Below are positions 22,378 through 35,035 of a stretch of DNA of 64,000 nt, piece by piece (the first letter of the stretch is position 1; the number at the start of each line of letters is the position of its first letter). The stretch comes from Tyto alba (taxonomy: Eukaryota; Chordata; Aves; Strigiformes; Tytonidae). The DNA lies in contig NW_024881313.1 in the NCBI RefSeq assembly GCF_018691265.1, positions 6,415,501-6,479,500 on the forward strand, written 5' to 3'. The translations under genes and the position numbers were made by a program. The notes under the pieces are model-generated. The model ran no database searches and was not told the DNA's origin. It saw nothing but the letters and a program-made list of their open reading frames with translations.

Positions 22378-24879
22378 TGGGGGACACAGTGAACAGGAGG
22401 AACTGGAGAGCAACGGTTTGTGGAGAGAGAAAATTCTGGTACACACCAGGGGACAATCACACTGAGGTGAGGGCAGGTGACTGCGGAAATTTTGTGATCG
22501 CTGCCTATGGATGAGAGTGGGACTGAGCAGGATGAAGATGTAGAAGACATTCTGTTTGTCCAAGAAGTGACCTCTGGCAGTGGATGACACTACCCGGAGC
22601 TTTCTGCTCGATCCACTTACCACAACCAGTGCTAAGACTTTCCCTACTTGCCAAGCCCTCTCACTGTCCCCTTGTCTCTCTGCAGCACCGAGAACTAAGT
22701 CACCTCCTTGCCTCCAGCAACAGTGAAGTTTCTTATTACGGAAAGTTGGTTTGTACTGAATCTACCTGTATGGTATTTTGCTGTGTACAAACTATTAACA
22801 TTTGAATCAATAGCCATGGAACTTGTAAAATTGCAAAACAGCAGTGAGGTTTGCAGAGAGGAGAAGGTGGTGTTTGCAGTCGTAAAGGGTTAGTAATAAT
22901 AAAGAAGGAAAAACTTCAGTTTCAGGGAGAGCTACAGAAATACTCTTAGTTTTCCTCTTGCAACTAATACCTTGTTTTTCTTATGGAGTCAGACAACTCT
23001 TCAGTTACTGAGTGAAGAATATGGATTTTTCACTATTGCCCTCCTCCTTTTTTTCTTTGCTTTATGCTGGCATGAATTTGCTCTTCCTGTCAGACATCAG
23101 TTACTGCAAACCCACAAAGATCTCATCTGCTTTCAACTTCCTCTTCTCGGCTCAGGGTCTGCACTGCTTCTTCTCCAGCATAGTGCCAGTTTCTTGCCAG
23201 AAACTGTCTCTGCTGTAGCCAGCATCTGCCCGAGCTTGAGAGCACGCTGACCCCAGCTTTTCCGTCGGCGGCAGCTCCGCGAGCCCACAGCTGCTCCACC
23301 CAAATCTCTGGTGAGACGTTACCACCACTGGAGTCCTCCTCACAGGAGGGCAGCCATCAAAACAGACCTGTAAAATATCCGAGTGCTGCTTTTGAAGAAC
23401 AATCCCCTGAAGGGACTGCTCAGGCACGTTACATCGAACCACTCTTTCACTGCCCCTTGATACTGCTTCTTCTCTGCCCTGTCCAAACCCCAATTTGAAC
23501 ACACAGGGTTTCTTTCCCTAGAGCAGCAGTAAGGCTCCAGCAAACCTTGACTTTCACCAGATCTGTTCTGAGAGGCAGATGGGACCCCTGCAAACAAGGA
23601 AACCTACAGAGAGACGAGGAGTGCTCTTCCCCATCGTCTGTTGCCCAAAGCACAATCGTATTTGTGCTGATGGGAGCAAGCGTTGCACCAGCTACTGTGC
23701 CAGAAATCCTAAAAGCAGGGGCCAGGTAGAAGGCAGTGCCCTGCACAGGGATCCCCGGACAAGAACAGTGTGTAGAAATCCTGACAACAGACTTCAGTTT
23801 GTGACTTCAGCCTTCTGGCACGGATCAGGATGGCAATAGGATAAAACTCCTGCCAGAGGACATGGGTACCGACGCACAACAGGGCTGAAGCGAACTCCCC
23901 TTAAGGAGCAGGGGGATGGAGGCACAAAATACTGTTCAGTAAGGAGGAGAGGGGAGGGAAGCAGGTAGAGAGATGGAGAGGTGGAGATAACAGCTGGAGG
24001 AAGAAGATCGGGTGGGAGCTTAAGGTCAGTATTTGAAAAGGGAAATGGGGTGGAAATAAAACAGTTGAAACAGGAGCGACGTGGCTGTGAGTTGGGCAAA
24101 GGGAAGTAGACTGGGTATGAAAATAAGCAGCACCAGAGGTTCGTCATGCTTTTTCTGTGTAAATACACATCAAACTTCATGACTAGCTGCCTGTGTCGAA
24201 CAGCAAGGATCCTGTTGCCCTGAGAACATGAATGTGAAGGCATCAAAGAGGATAGGACTGTATTTTACGAGAAGAGATGCTGAACGGGTCTGCAGTGACT
24301 GTGCCAGTACCTCAGGTGTGTTGAATCCAGCCTGTTTTGGGGTACAGCTCCCGCAAGGTGACTTGTTCTCTGTTTTAGTGCTTGCTACCCTTTTTCCTTT
24401 GGCTTTTGCTGGAGGAAGGGGAAGCACTTTGAAAATCATTGCCTAGGACATCAATCTTTCCAAGATCAGATTTACGTATAGCACTTGGGAAGGGTGGTGT
24501 GTTTTATCTATGCAGGCATGTAAAATCCACCTTCTTGGGAACCACACGTGTACACACTCTTCCTCTGGCTCCGCTATCTTCTCTTCAAGACCACAGCCAA
24601 AGAAAATAAGAGAAGCCAGCACCCCTGCTAGGGGCATATGTCTGAATAGGCACAAGCTTAATAACGTCCCTATTTAAATATGTATGGAGCCAATTGTGAA
24701 TTGTTAATGTAAAGCACGAACAGGCTAAAACATTTTGGGGTGGTTTGGCTTTCCCTTGGCGCCAAGGTTAGGGCACCTTCCGCGAGGTCAACGCAAAGGA
24801 AAATATTGGTGTCTTCCCTTCTCCCGCTGCTTTGAAACCAGCATCTCTGTTGGTTTTATTCCCGGTCTTTTGTGACTAC

Positions 24880-25830
24880 TGCAAAGGAGCATCGTCCAGA
24901 AGGCACCGTGTGCTGGTTCCTCAGCGGCTGCTGCCCTCCCGGCCCTTTTCCAGCCGGGGTCCCCTCGTCCCCGTCCCCCCCGTCCCCCCCCCCCCCCCCC
25001 GCCGCAATCTGCCAGCCCTCCCCGGCCCCGGCGGGGGCAGCCGGCCCGGCCAGGGGCTGCGGCCGGGAGGGGAAGGGGCTGGGAAGCCTTTCGGTGGGGT
25101 GTGAAGGGACACCGGGTGGGCGAGGGGGGATGGGAGAGCAGCAGGCAGCTGGGGAAGGAGGGGCGGCGGGGGGGGGGGGAACCTCGGGAAGGGGGGGGGG
25201 GGGGGGGGCCACGCTGGCGCGTCCCGGGGTGTGTGTGTGGGGGGGTGGGGGGTGGTTCCTCGTCCCGGCGCTCCCGCCGCTGCCCCACGGGCAGAAGCGA
25301 GCCGCCCCCGGCCCGCGGGGGCCGCCCGAAAGCCCACCGGCCATTTTTGGAAGGAAAGGCTCCCTCGGCTTTGTCTGGGTGGCCGGCGGGAGGGCGGCGC
25401 GCCCCGCGCTCCTCGCCCGTGGCGGGGTGCGAGGCGGCGAGCGGAGCAGCGCTACGGGGGTCGGGAGGGGGGGGTGTGTGTGTGTGTGTCCCCCCTCCCC
25501 GGGGATCCTCCGCACGTCCAGCCCGCGGGATGAACCTCACACGCTATTTCAATCAGTGAACCCCCCCCCCCCCCCCCTCCCCGCCTAAAAGCATCCTGAC
25601 TGTTGTTGGAGGGGAAGGGAGCCCCGACGTGATCCCACGGAGTGTCCGACAACCCCAGAGCCACCTTTGTCCCCAGCGGCCCTGCTCCCCCCTTTTTGCC
25701 CGGGGTGGCATCAACCCTGGGCACCCCCAGGTCGAGCTCCGGGGCGGCTCTGCCTCCCCCCAGCCCTCCCTGCCCCGGACAGAAAGATGTCTCCTTCCCT
25801 GCTCAACCTCCCCAAGCAAACCGGTCCCCA
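24880..25830. promoter_or_regulatory. Orphan CpG-rich island (24.9-25.8 kb)
   Basis: Dense CpG and GC content between AT-rich flanks, with long C and G runs (C17 at 24984-25000, G12 at 25168-25179, G18 at 25191-25208, C17 at 25561-25577) and a (GT)8 tract at 25474-25489. It lies 14 kb downstream of TRA2A and 12 kb upstream of IGF2BP3. No known gene starts here. All three phases are open on both strands because of composition, so the frames are not evidence of coding. It could be an unannotated lncRNA promoter or simply GC-rich DNA. Confidence 0.5.
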
Positions 25831-25899
25831 TAAGCTTCGGCAGGTCTCTTAATTAATCATTAGGTGGCAACTGTTGCTCCCAACGTGGGGGAAAAAAAG

Positions 25900-25926
25900 A
25901 AAAAAAAAAAAAAAAAAAAAAAAAAA
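25900..25926 (+). repeat. A27 homopolymer
   Basis: A near-pure A tract at the right border of the 25 kb island, followed by gagagaga. No target-site duplication or upstream retrocopy was recognised. Confidence 0.9.
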
Positions 25927-25930
25927 GAGA

Positions 25931-28900
25931 GAGAAGGGAAAGCATCATCTATTAATTTTAAAAGCCTCCCCACTCATTTTTTGGGGTACTTTGTAGGGTC
26001 CTTTCAGTCAACAACCCACCTACTCAGCTGGATGTAGGGGAACCCAGCTCAGCCCAAAGAGTTTTCCGTTCAAGCGCCCGGCTGTGGGGGAACGGTGCCG
26101 ACATAAACCCAAGTTCCACCACTGCCTTTAAATTATCTGTTAGATTGGCCGTGTGTCTGCAGAACCTGTTTTATGGGCTTGTAAACGCCATTAAATCTGT
26201 TGGGTTTTAGCAGGTACCGCACGTTTCTATCCAGCCTCTATTCGTGGACTTCCATAGTAAACCAGGAATATAGAAAATTTACATTTTGGAGTTAAAATGG
26301 TATATCTGGAGCCAGCTACCACCCACCATACCAGCATAATTTGACTCCACTGGTGGGGCATGGCTGTTCTTTTTGAAGAAATACTACACGATGAGTGGAA
26401 AAAGGATAGTTTCCCCCATTCCCAAAGGGCAGTTCTCCGTGGCCACAGGCAGGTGTTTTGGGATGCGTCAAAGAAAAGGCAGCATTTCATCTGTGATGCT
26501 AATGAGCTGCACTGGCCACTAGTGCTTTATTTTTCCTCTAGGACTTGGTTTCTCCAGTCAAAGGCAGCCCCACCACATCTATCCAGGACATTTCTTACTA
26601 CATGACACCGTTGAGCTTTTTTCCTGAGAATTGTTGAACTTCTTCAAAGAATAAATTTGCTAGAAAGGAACCCATTCTTCTCTTAGGACAACTCCTTACT
26701 GTTAAGGAAGGACATCGGCCACAGCTGAAAGGCATTTATGATTTTGTGTTAACATATTCTCTCTCGGTGCTGTTTTCTGATGAATTTAGTTACATATAGA
26801 TCAGAGTTTAAAACAGCAACTAACCCTAACGCAGGTTCTCCCTCTCAAGGCAAGGAAAGGTTTTCATCTGTCGCTTGATTTGCCACCAATGGGGATTTCT
26901 GATGCAGTCAGGAGTATGGTGTTTTGGCATATCTAAAACTTATTCCCAATTTATTTCAGGGAAGAGAATGGATTTCCTGGAAAGACTAAGTGCTGTATTC
27001 AGTATTTAACTGAAATAAATGCTTCACCTCTCATACAAAATAACAAACCACCCCTTTAATTTTACTCTGTTGTTGCTATTTCTTGATTTTTTTAGTTTAT
27101 TTCTTAATTTTAGATGTACTTGTTCAGGACTTAAGAATGTTTGTATCCTTAAAGTGTATAAAAAGAAGATGAAGAAGAAGAAGAATAAAGATATAAAGTT
27201 GGGTTTGAGATAACAAAATTTTTTTAAAAATTTATCAGAAAATGTGTTACTAAAAAGTAATAGTAAATTAACACTTTAGCAAGAACAAATTAATCTAGGA
27301 GGAAAACGATACACTGACGGAATATAACGTAAGTCCAAAAGAAAATATTAGCTTTATTATTTTAGAAATTCCACAGTTTTGAAAATAAACCTTGGATTTA
27401 GTATGTATCCTTAAATTTTGAGTATGGGTTCTACATGTATGGTGTTTATAACCAGAAACAGTAATCTGATAACCAGATCTCGAAGGTGTTCAGAGCTTTC
27501 CACTGCTTGACCTACAACTTCAGGACTGCAAAGCAAGTCCTGTCTTGTTTTGCCTCTTCACCAGGCTCTGCAGAAGTTTTAAGATGAGACTATGTGTGCA
27601 CAGATACAGTGTCCTGTGCTATAGGTTTTCCAACATCAAAAAAAAAAAAAAAAAAAAAAAAAAATCAGACCCCAACTTTTTGTACAAGAATAAAACTAAT
27701 CAATTGCAACTTTATTTGCAGCAGATGGAAACAGTACATGTCTGTATACAATAGGGTTCTTGTGGGGATTTCAGGTATAAAATCTCCTATCTTTTTTGCT
27801 CCTTTTTTCACTCATAATTTATAGAGAAAACAAAATCTTCCCTTAGGCTACAGTTTGTCACGTTTTTGTTTTGGGTTTTAGTTTTTGGTTTTTTTTTTTT
27901 TTCCCCCTCTTCCTGTTCCAAACAGTTTCTAAGCTGTCTAGAAGCATGTATGGGGCAAAAAAAAATTTTTTCTTATTTGAAAAGAAGGTGCTGTTCCCTC
28001 TTTCCTAATTATTAAGACAATTGATCTTTGAAAGTCAACATTTCCCTGCTTCTCGTTAGAATACACCCATGAACCACTTCGAAGTTAGTTTTGAACCTCT
28101 GCAAGTTCCTTACAGGACATGGGGAAAACCATAAATTAGATTGACAGCATTTGCATCCAGAAAGCTGATCTGGTTTGTTCTGTTTCTTCAAAAGCCAGCA
28201 TTTGAAAATCCCATTTACAGCTCGAGAGCACAACCTTTTAGCCAGGCCAGGGAGCGATTCCCTAAGAAACTGAGTGGGCACCTGTTGGCCTTTGACTTAA
28301 CAGAGCAAGAAAACACTTTTGTCTTACTTTTGCCACTGCTTAGCTCCCTCTGCTCACACTTTTCTCTTTCTCAAAGTAAATAACAACAACTTGCTGAAAA
28401 CATGTGCACATTCAGAACTAGCAGTATTAGAGCTCATTTTAGCTTCCTAAAGCTTAAGGCAGCGTTAAAAGTGTGCAATTAAAATTAAAAAGTCAGGATA
28501 TTAAAAAAGTTATATTCAATCAAATTATTAGAATACTACTGAAATGAAACTTCCCCTTTTATTCCTATAATCTTAGAAATACAGGTTTAATTATTTTGAT
28601 TTTTTTTTTCTTTTACTTTAAGAGAGAAAGCTTTTTTTTTACTAACTTGCCAGTGTTGCAGGAAATTTAACTAGAATTTCCAGATTTTCAGGGTTTAATT
28701 AAGCAACTTGAACACTCAATTCATTTAGGTTACTTTATGTCTGTGTTTCATTGCCATCAAAACTGATATTTGGATTTTTTTGTTTTGAAAAAAAAAAAAA
28801 TTTGTATTTTGACTAGATCCATATTTCAGTTCAGAATTAGGATTTCATTACTGAGTATTGATATTAGAAACCCACACAGAGCTACAACAGGGAGGTACAA

Positions 28901-31900
28901 AACACTTCTGAATTTTCCTGGATGCATTATTTAATGTAGGAAAGGAGATTGAAGCATTCAATTAACATTTCTTTTTTCACCCAAAGAAGGAAAATAAATA
29001 AATTCTGGCATTTTTTTGTTAACACAAGTTTGGCTGTATTTTTACATTGTTAACTTATGGCAAATAAGGTAGGTTTTAGCCTTGCCTCTAGCTGTTGCCT
29101 ATGAGAATGTTTCACTGACTGTTTACATATAGGCTAGGGCTTTATCACAGGTCTGATGCAAGAAAGCTGAATTTTTTCTCTGGCCTCTGTGACCCCATTA
29201 TGGTACTTGTTAGTGTGCGTTCTGTGAGCTCAGCCTCACTCCTACAGCACGACTATAGGTTCAAACAATGGACTCAAAACAGACTTGCAAAAATAGCTTC
29301 AAACTAGACTTGCAGACTTCGGTTTACCTAAATATATAATTTGTTTCATGTTTTCCTACTTGATTCTCTAACTTTGGTTTAAGTGAAAGTTTAAAAACGT
29401 TTAAAAACTCACTTAAACTGTTTACTAATGCAAAAATTCACAGAAACAAAAAACATTTCCTGAAGAAAAATTTGAACCTGAAATTTGCAGAAACTGCTGC
29501 TTAGTCTAAGATATATTTGTGTGCCTCCAGTTGCATCAAGGATTGCTCAATTGAGATGTAAATTGAGCTTTAAAACAGGAATTAATTAGCATGAAAGTAA
29601 CGCTATATGTATGCACTTCAATTTTGTTAGACTAAGACTTGTATTTATTTTCACAGGCTATGCCTTATGGGGGTGCAGGGAATTTCTGTTTTACAGATCT
29701 CTCTTCTCCTACTTAAATACTTACTTTTGTAGAAGTTTTAGTTACTTAGCTACTTTTGGCAATAACCAGGCTGAACATAAAATGTTTTAGAAAAAAAATG
29801 AGGTCAAACTTCATTGACTAGTTAACTGTCAGAGAAGCATAACTTGGGGGGGGAAAAAAAAATATAGGTATTTCCTCACATAAAAAGATTGTGCCAGCCA
29901 TTTTATACTGACAATACCTACTCAAATGGATCTCTTGTAATCAAAGTTCCCTAACATTTTATGCCTAAAAAATATGTATGTTATACTAAGGTAACCCGTT
30001 GCAAATTAAACAGTTATATGGTATGGCTTTCATGAGGAACACAAAAGACTAATTTATTTTAACCAGATATGGAATAACTGAAACAAACTAATGGAATTAT
30101 TCAGATACAAGCACTAATAAGATACTAAGCAGGAGGAGCCAACAATCCTGCAGCTCAGCCTTCAGCCTCACAGGTAGTTTAAAATTACCATATACTCTAT
30201 AATTCACAGACTCAACTATTCAGTCTGTTTAAGAAGCAGAGCAAAAACAAAAACTCGACTGTATTTAATATTAGGTTGCTTTCTGATCTTGAGAAAAATA
30301 TTAAGTAGCAAATTATAAAATATATACTGTGTTGGGAAAACACATTTTAAATACAAACATTTGTGACCACGTTCTTCAGAGCATACATGCATTAATGGCC
30401 AATTTAAACAGCTATTTTCATGAATGTTACATCAAAATTGGAACGCTTAGTCCTGATGAAATTTGTAAAAGACATAACCAAAATCTAAACCAAACTATTG
30501 CCTGAACTGGAAGGCAATGAATTCTTATCAACCCCAGGCAACAGAATAAATATATTTTAAGATATTCAACCAAATTAAAAGAAAAATAAAAAATAGTAAG
30601 CTCTAAATCTTCAGCAGCTAGAATCTCCAACTTTTTTTTTTTTTTTAATATAACAAAATAACTAATTTAAATCCAAAATAAAAATTTTTAATACTAAAAC
30701 CAAAATGCTGCAGAGTCTCTTCAAAGGCCAGCATTACACCAGATTTTTTAGAGAACAAGAGGTGGACATTTTTTTCTTATTAATAAATAATGGCTACTTG
30801 GAAGGAACTCTGGGCATCAAAACCTAACCAATAGTAAGTATTAAAACGCAGATTTAACACTCTTTCCCTATAACTTTAAGATATGGAAGGTCCTGGGGCT
30901 GGATTCACCACAGCCCTATGATACTGCTAGCTGAAAACAGCACTATCGCACTAGTAAGGCAAAATATATTCTGGAGAGGAGGGTCTCATTGTTCTCGCCA
31001 AAGGGATTTCATGCTTGGGCTGCCGCCCCATTTCCCTCCCTTACTTGATAATTTTTTCCCCCCTTTGCAAAAGATCTCCTTGATCAAAGGAGGAGCAAAC
31101 ATGAAATATATTCTGATTTCTCTAAAATGTAAGAAAATAAAACAAAACAAAAACAGAACGAAACCCCATCTGATCTGAGTTAAAATACATTTAACTGGTG
31201 AGAAACACTTCTACTTCTGAAATAACACCTTCGTTTTCAGTTCTCCACTCCTTGTAAAAGCCCCACCAAATATTTTGTAGCTAGAGGAAGCCATGTTGGC
31301 AATTCTTCCTGTCACTTGATCAAATAAACTTCTGAATTTGTCTGGCTGTATTATACATGATATATTTATAATTTCTCCACATTCTTCTTCCACCACAATT
31401 GAAATGATCTCAGGTTTCAGATATCAGACTGAAATATGATAAGTTCTATTTTGAAAGCCCCATTTTAAATCCAGCTGTGCCAAGCAAAGTGAACACTGAT
31501 GAAAAGTTTCTGTATATACGTATTCAAAAAGGACTGCAAGCTATTTTCACGTCACTTAAATGTACGTGATCAGGTTTTTGTTTTGCAAGATCTGTTTGCA
31601 AACGTTGGAAAGCTGAAAATAAGATAAACCTAGCAATCAGTACTCGAATAAAGAGGTCCCTGGACAAAATAGAAAAAATGAAATACTTACTTTCAAATCA
31701 GCATGCAGAGAATCATTCTAAGGCACAGTCACAATGTTTTATATACCGGAATAGTTATTTAGAAATAGTTTGTGTTATTTTAGTATAATAATACTGTGAT
31801 AACGTCGCATGAGAAAATAAAGAATTCCTGTAACTTCCCGGTGAGCAAAACAGCACAGACAGCTAACCTCTTCATATATTTTTATTATTATTATTATTGG

Positions 31901-31980
31901 AAAAAAAGAACAAAACAAAACAAAAAAAGGACTCGAACAGAGCTGGCTACGATGTTTCATCTCAAGCCCTAAAACTTCCG
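25931..31980. other. Intergenic AT-rich stretch, no gene recognised
   Basis: About 6 kb of AT-rich sequence with no recognisable exon. It includes A27 at 27638-27664, a short (TTA)n at 31879-31899 and several TAATTA-type motifs (for example around 28680 and 29580) that could belong to conserved non-coding elements. That last point is only a guess without an alignment. Confidence 0.6.
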
Positions 31981-31989
31981 ATGCAACCG

Positions 31990-33088
31990 TGCAATTTATT
32001 TGTTTCCTTTCGCGACGGCTCAGCCGCCCGCCGCGCTCCCGCTCGCTCATTCACCGGCTTTTGCCGTATTTCGCGCCCGCAGCCCCGGGGCCGGAGCGGA
32101 GCGGAGCGGGTCCCCCCCCCCCGGCGCTCGGCGGGGCGCCTCGCCCTCCCGCCCGGGCGGCGCGGAGCCCGCCGCCGGTCCCGGTGTCCGGGCCGGCCGC
32201 CGGGGTTCGCGCTCCGGTACGGGCGGCCAGCCCCTCCGGTAGCGCCGCTCCAGCGTCCGCCGGCCGCCCCCCCCCAGACCCCGGTGGCCCCGCAGCTCCC
32301 CGGCGCGGGCACCGGCGGCGCTCCCCGCCGCTCCTTTGTTCGCCGCCCTCCCGGCACGGCTGAAGGGAGCGGCACCTGGGCTCCAGCCGCCGAGGACTGG
32401 AGACGCCCCCCCCCCACACACACTCCTCCCCACCGAAACCGGCACCTCAGCGGCGTGGCACCCACTTACCGCCGTCCAAAGCCCCGGCGCGCCGCCGGGC
32501 GGGAGCGGGGCCGGCTCATCCCGTCCCTGCCCTGCCCGGGGCCGCGGCCGCCTCGCCCCCCGCCCCTCCGCCGCGCCGCGCCCCGCCCCCCTCGCCGCCG
32601 CCGCCGCCGCTTTCGCGCCACGCGCCGCCGGGGCCGGGGCGGAAGCCAATGGGCGCCCGCGCCGCGGCGGCGGGCGGCGCTGGTAGGCGCAGGGCGCAGC
32701 CAATGGGAGGCGGCGCCGCGCCACGGCCCCGCACCGCTTTACTACGAGTTACTATGGCCGCCCGCCGCCGGGCGCGTGGGGCGCGGAGCCGCCCCCGGGG
32801 CTGGAGGCGCCTCGCGGAGGGGAGGGCGCGGGGCGGGGCTGCCCCGTCCCGTCCCGTCCCGTCCCGTCCCGTCCCGTCCCGTCCCGTCCCGTCGCGGGGG
32901 TGGCCGCCCCTTGCCCGCCGCGGAGGCCGGGAGCCCGGTGAGCGGGGTCCGCCCCGGCGGCGGTCAGCTCGGAGCGTGCTCGGCCGCCCCCCGCGCTGGC
33001 TGCCCGGCCCCCCGCCACCCACCGCCGGAGCGGCCGCGCCTCGGCCGCGAACCCAAGCGGGAGCCTGCCGTGGGCGGCGGTAATCCGA
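31990..33088. promoter_or_regulatory. Orphan CpG island with paired CCAAT boxes
   Basis: Very CpG-dense sequence with abrupt AT-rich flanks. Two identical NF-Y sites, agCCAATGGG, have cores at 32646-32650 and 32700-32704, 54 bp apart, and GC boxes (gggcggggc) lie near 32831-32840. This is the layout of a housekeeping-type promoter. On the + strand an ATG with A at -3 and G at +4 follows at 32754 and a donor-like gtgagc at 32938. The transcript is unknown: it could be an alternative first exon of IGF2BP3, a lncRNA, or a divergent pair. Confidence 0.6.
32846..32890 (+). repeat. (GTCCC)9 pentamer tandem repeat
   Basis: Nine perfect GTCCC units in the CpG island. The period is 5, so every + strand frame reads a repeat of Pro/Val/Ser/Arg type. 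Confidence 0.95.
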
Positions 33089-33200
33089 AAAAAAAAAAAA
33101 AAAAAACAAAACAAAAAAAACAAAAACAAAAAACACCCCCCCAAAAAAAACCAAACAACTACAAAAAAAAAAAAAAGAAAAAACCAAAAAAACACCGCCC
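33089..33200 (+). repeat. A-rich low-complexity tract at island edge
   Basis: Over 100 nt of A with scattered C (aaaacaaaacaaaaaaaac and similar) starting abruptly after the CpG island. It could be a degenerate poly(A) of an old retroinsertion, but no body of an element is visible. Confidence 0.85.
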
Positions 33201-34102
33201 TCAGAAAATACGTTTAGTGGTAAATATCGAGGCTGCGGAAGGTCCAACGTGCCACCCGCCCACCGTGCGTGGAAGGGGGGAGCCGGCAGGGGCGGGGCGG
33301 GGCGGGAGGGGGCTTCTGACCTGGGGAGGGGGGGAAGGAGGGAGCGTCGTGCCCGCCCGTGGCCGTGGAAGCGGGGGTGGACGGACACGGCGGAGGGTTT
33401 CCGCGGCTCACCCCGGAGGTGGGAAGAAGCACATGGTTGAGTTTTAATTCTAAATGGCAGACTGTCGTAAAAGCCCTTGCTAATTAAAGATTGGCTTTGC
33501 TTCCTTGTGTAGAATATTTATGTAAGTATTTTAACGTCTTCTTGGTTTGTGTGGGTGATAAACATAAACATGTGAAATCCAGAAAAAAAAAATTTAAAAT
33601 TTTTATAATGCCTTTTCTTACAGAGGTGGCTCAAACAATGCGTTAACTGCGAGAGAGAATGCTCAGATGTGTGCTCATGCATTTGATTTGTGACTGCCAA
33701 AATAAATTACCTCTCGAATTGTAAAACTATATTCTCAATAACGTTAAGGTTTGGGAGCACCCAATTGATCTGAGCTGTGTTCATCTGTCCAGGGAAGAGG
33801 AGATTTGCCAGGCAGCATGAGCAAGTTTTTGTTGATTTGCCTTTTTTGGCATTTAAGATTTGGATTTACTCTTGAAACCACCAACCAACCCACTCTTCTT
33901 GACAAACAAAGCTATACATTATTTAGCTTTACAGAAAATATTTCAGCTTATTAGCAAGATGTTTTCAGAGTATCAAAAGAAAAAAAAAAAGATTGCTAAT
34001 AAGCAAGGGCATTTTTTTCCCCAATCATCTGATTATAAAGCGGTTTATGATGTTGTTGGACAACTGGTGCATATTGTTATCATGAGCTCTCAATCTTAAT
34101 TC

Positions 34103-34135
<33 letters not shown>

Positions 34136-34780
34136 AAATCTTCCAGCAAAACAAATTATCAAACTAAAATATTAAATGAAATATATGCACCTTGTTTGGC
34201 AGTTTTAAGAGGAAATACCAGATAACGCTCTAGACCAACCATGTAGAAACGAGCACACGCAGACTGCCTTATAGATTCAGTACAAATCAAATTTATAAAG
34301 AATGCCATTAATTTGCAAGAACAGTGACTAAATCCTTTCACAAGTTTGACTGAGAATTCAGGAGTGAAGGGGGGGGCTGTTTTTAACTTGGACAGGCAAT
34401 TGTTTATTTTAGCCAGACTACAGAGGATGGGGTTATGAAATAGAAATTCATTTAGGAAAAGTGCCACATCCAACATCGAAAAGTCATAACAGATTAATAC
34501 CGTAGGAAAAAAAAAAAAAAAACAAAACAAAAACAAAAACCAAAAAACCACACAACATTTATTTCTATCCCCAAGACAATTATTCGCTAATTTTCTACAA
34601 AATGGAAGTTGTGATTAAATTCTGATGAGTGGAAGACAAAACACTCGCTTTCCTCAATCACAAGCTGACAATTAAAAGTTCATAAAAACAACACGGCGAT
34701 TAAACAATGGCTTGAAATCCCCAATATTAGTTTTCCGCTAAGCCAAGCGCTTGGATGCGCCCAGCAGAAGGGCCGTGGCT
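33201..34780. other. Intergenic, no gene recognised
   Basis: A short GC-rich remnant (33260-33420) passes into AT-rich sequence with A28 at 34106-34133 and an A/C tract near 34507-34550. No exon was recognised. Confidence 0.65.
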
Positions 34781-35035
34781 CCAACTCGCTGCAACATTCC
34801 CCCCGGCCCCCGATCATCCCACAATGGGCTGGGGCTCCAGCCTTGATGGAAAGGACATGTCTCCTTGCATCATCCCACCACAAGCGAAATCTCCAGCGCC
34901 TTGCTCTCTCCCCCCGCGGCCCCTCCGAGCCCCGTGTGCCACCGCCGCCGCCGCCGAGCCGCCGCGGCCGGAGCCCGCGGGCAAAAAACCTGCCCCTCGC
35001 CCGGCTCCCGAGGGGATTTAAATCGCCCCCCCTTT
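34780..35035. promoter_or_regulatory. Small CpG-rich island with (CCG)n
   Basis: A CpG-rich block with caccgccgccgccgccgag and gccgcggccgg near 34940-34975, ending at an AT box (gatttaaatcg) near 35015-35025. It may be an outlying part of the IGF2BP3 promoter region. No transcript can be assigned. Confidence 0.4.

Larger units (their letters stand above)
16326..24850. other. Intergenic, GC-rich block and unique sequence, no gene recognised
   Basis: About 16550-18200 is C/G-rich with C runs and many overlapping long open frames in several phases, which is what stop-poor GC-rich DNA produces. A smaller GC-rich patch lies at 20750-21100. No exon, tRNA or transposon was recognised. Confidence 0.65.

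Noticed and set aside
24788..25540. Long reverse-strand open frames at the 25 kb island
   Set aside because: Pro/Arg-rich low complexity from composition, with overlapping open frames in several phases. No domain is recognisable.
33089..33200. A-rich tract as the tail of a processed retrocopy
   Set aside because: No intronless gene copy precedes it and no flanking direct repeat was found.
31897..33447. 516-codon open frame over the 32 kb CpG island
   Set aside because: All phases on both strands are open because of GC content. The translation is Arg/Pro/Gly-rich low complexity and it runs into a Lys/Gln stretch from the A tract, which is not a protein family. Only the short ATG-to-donor segment is kept as a candidate.
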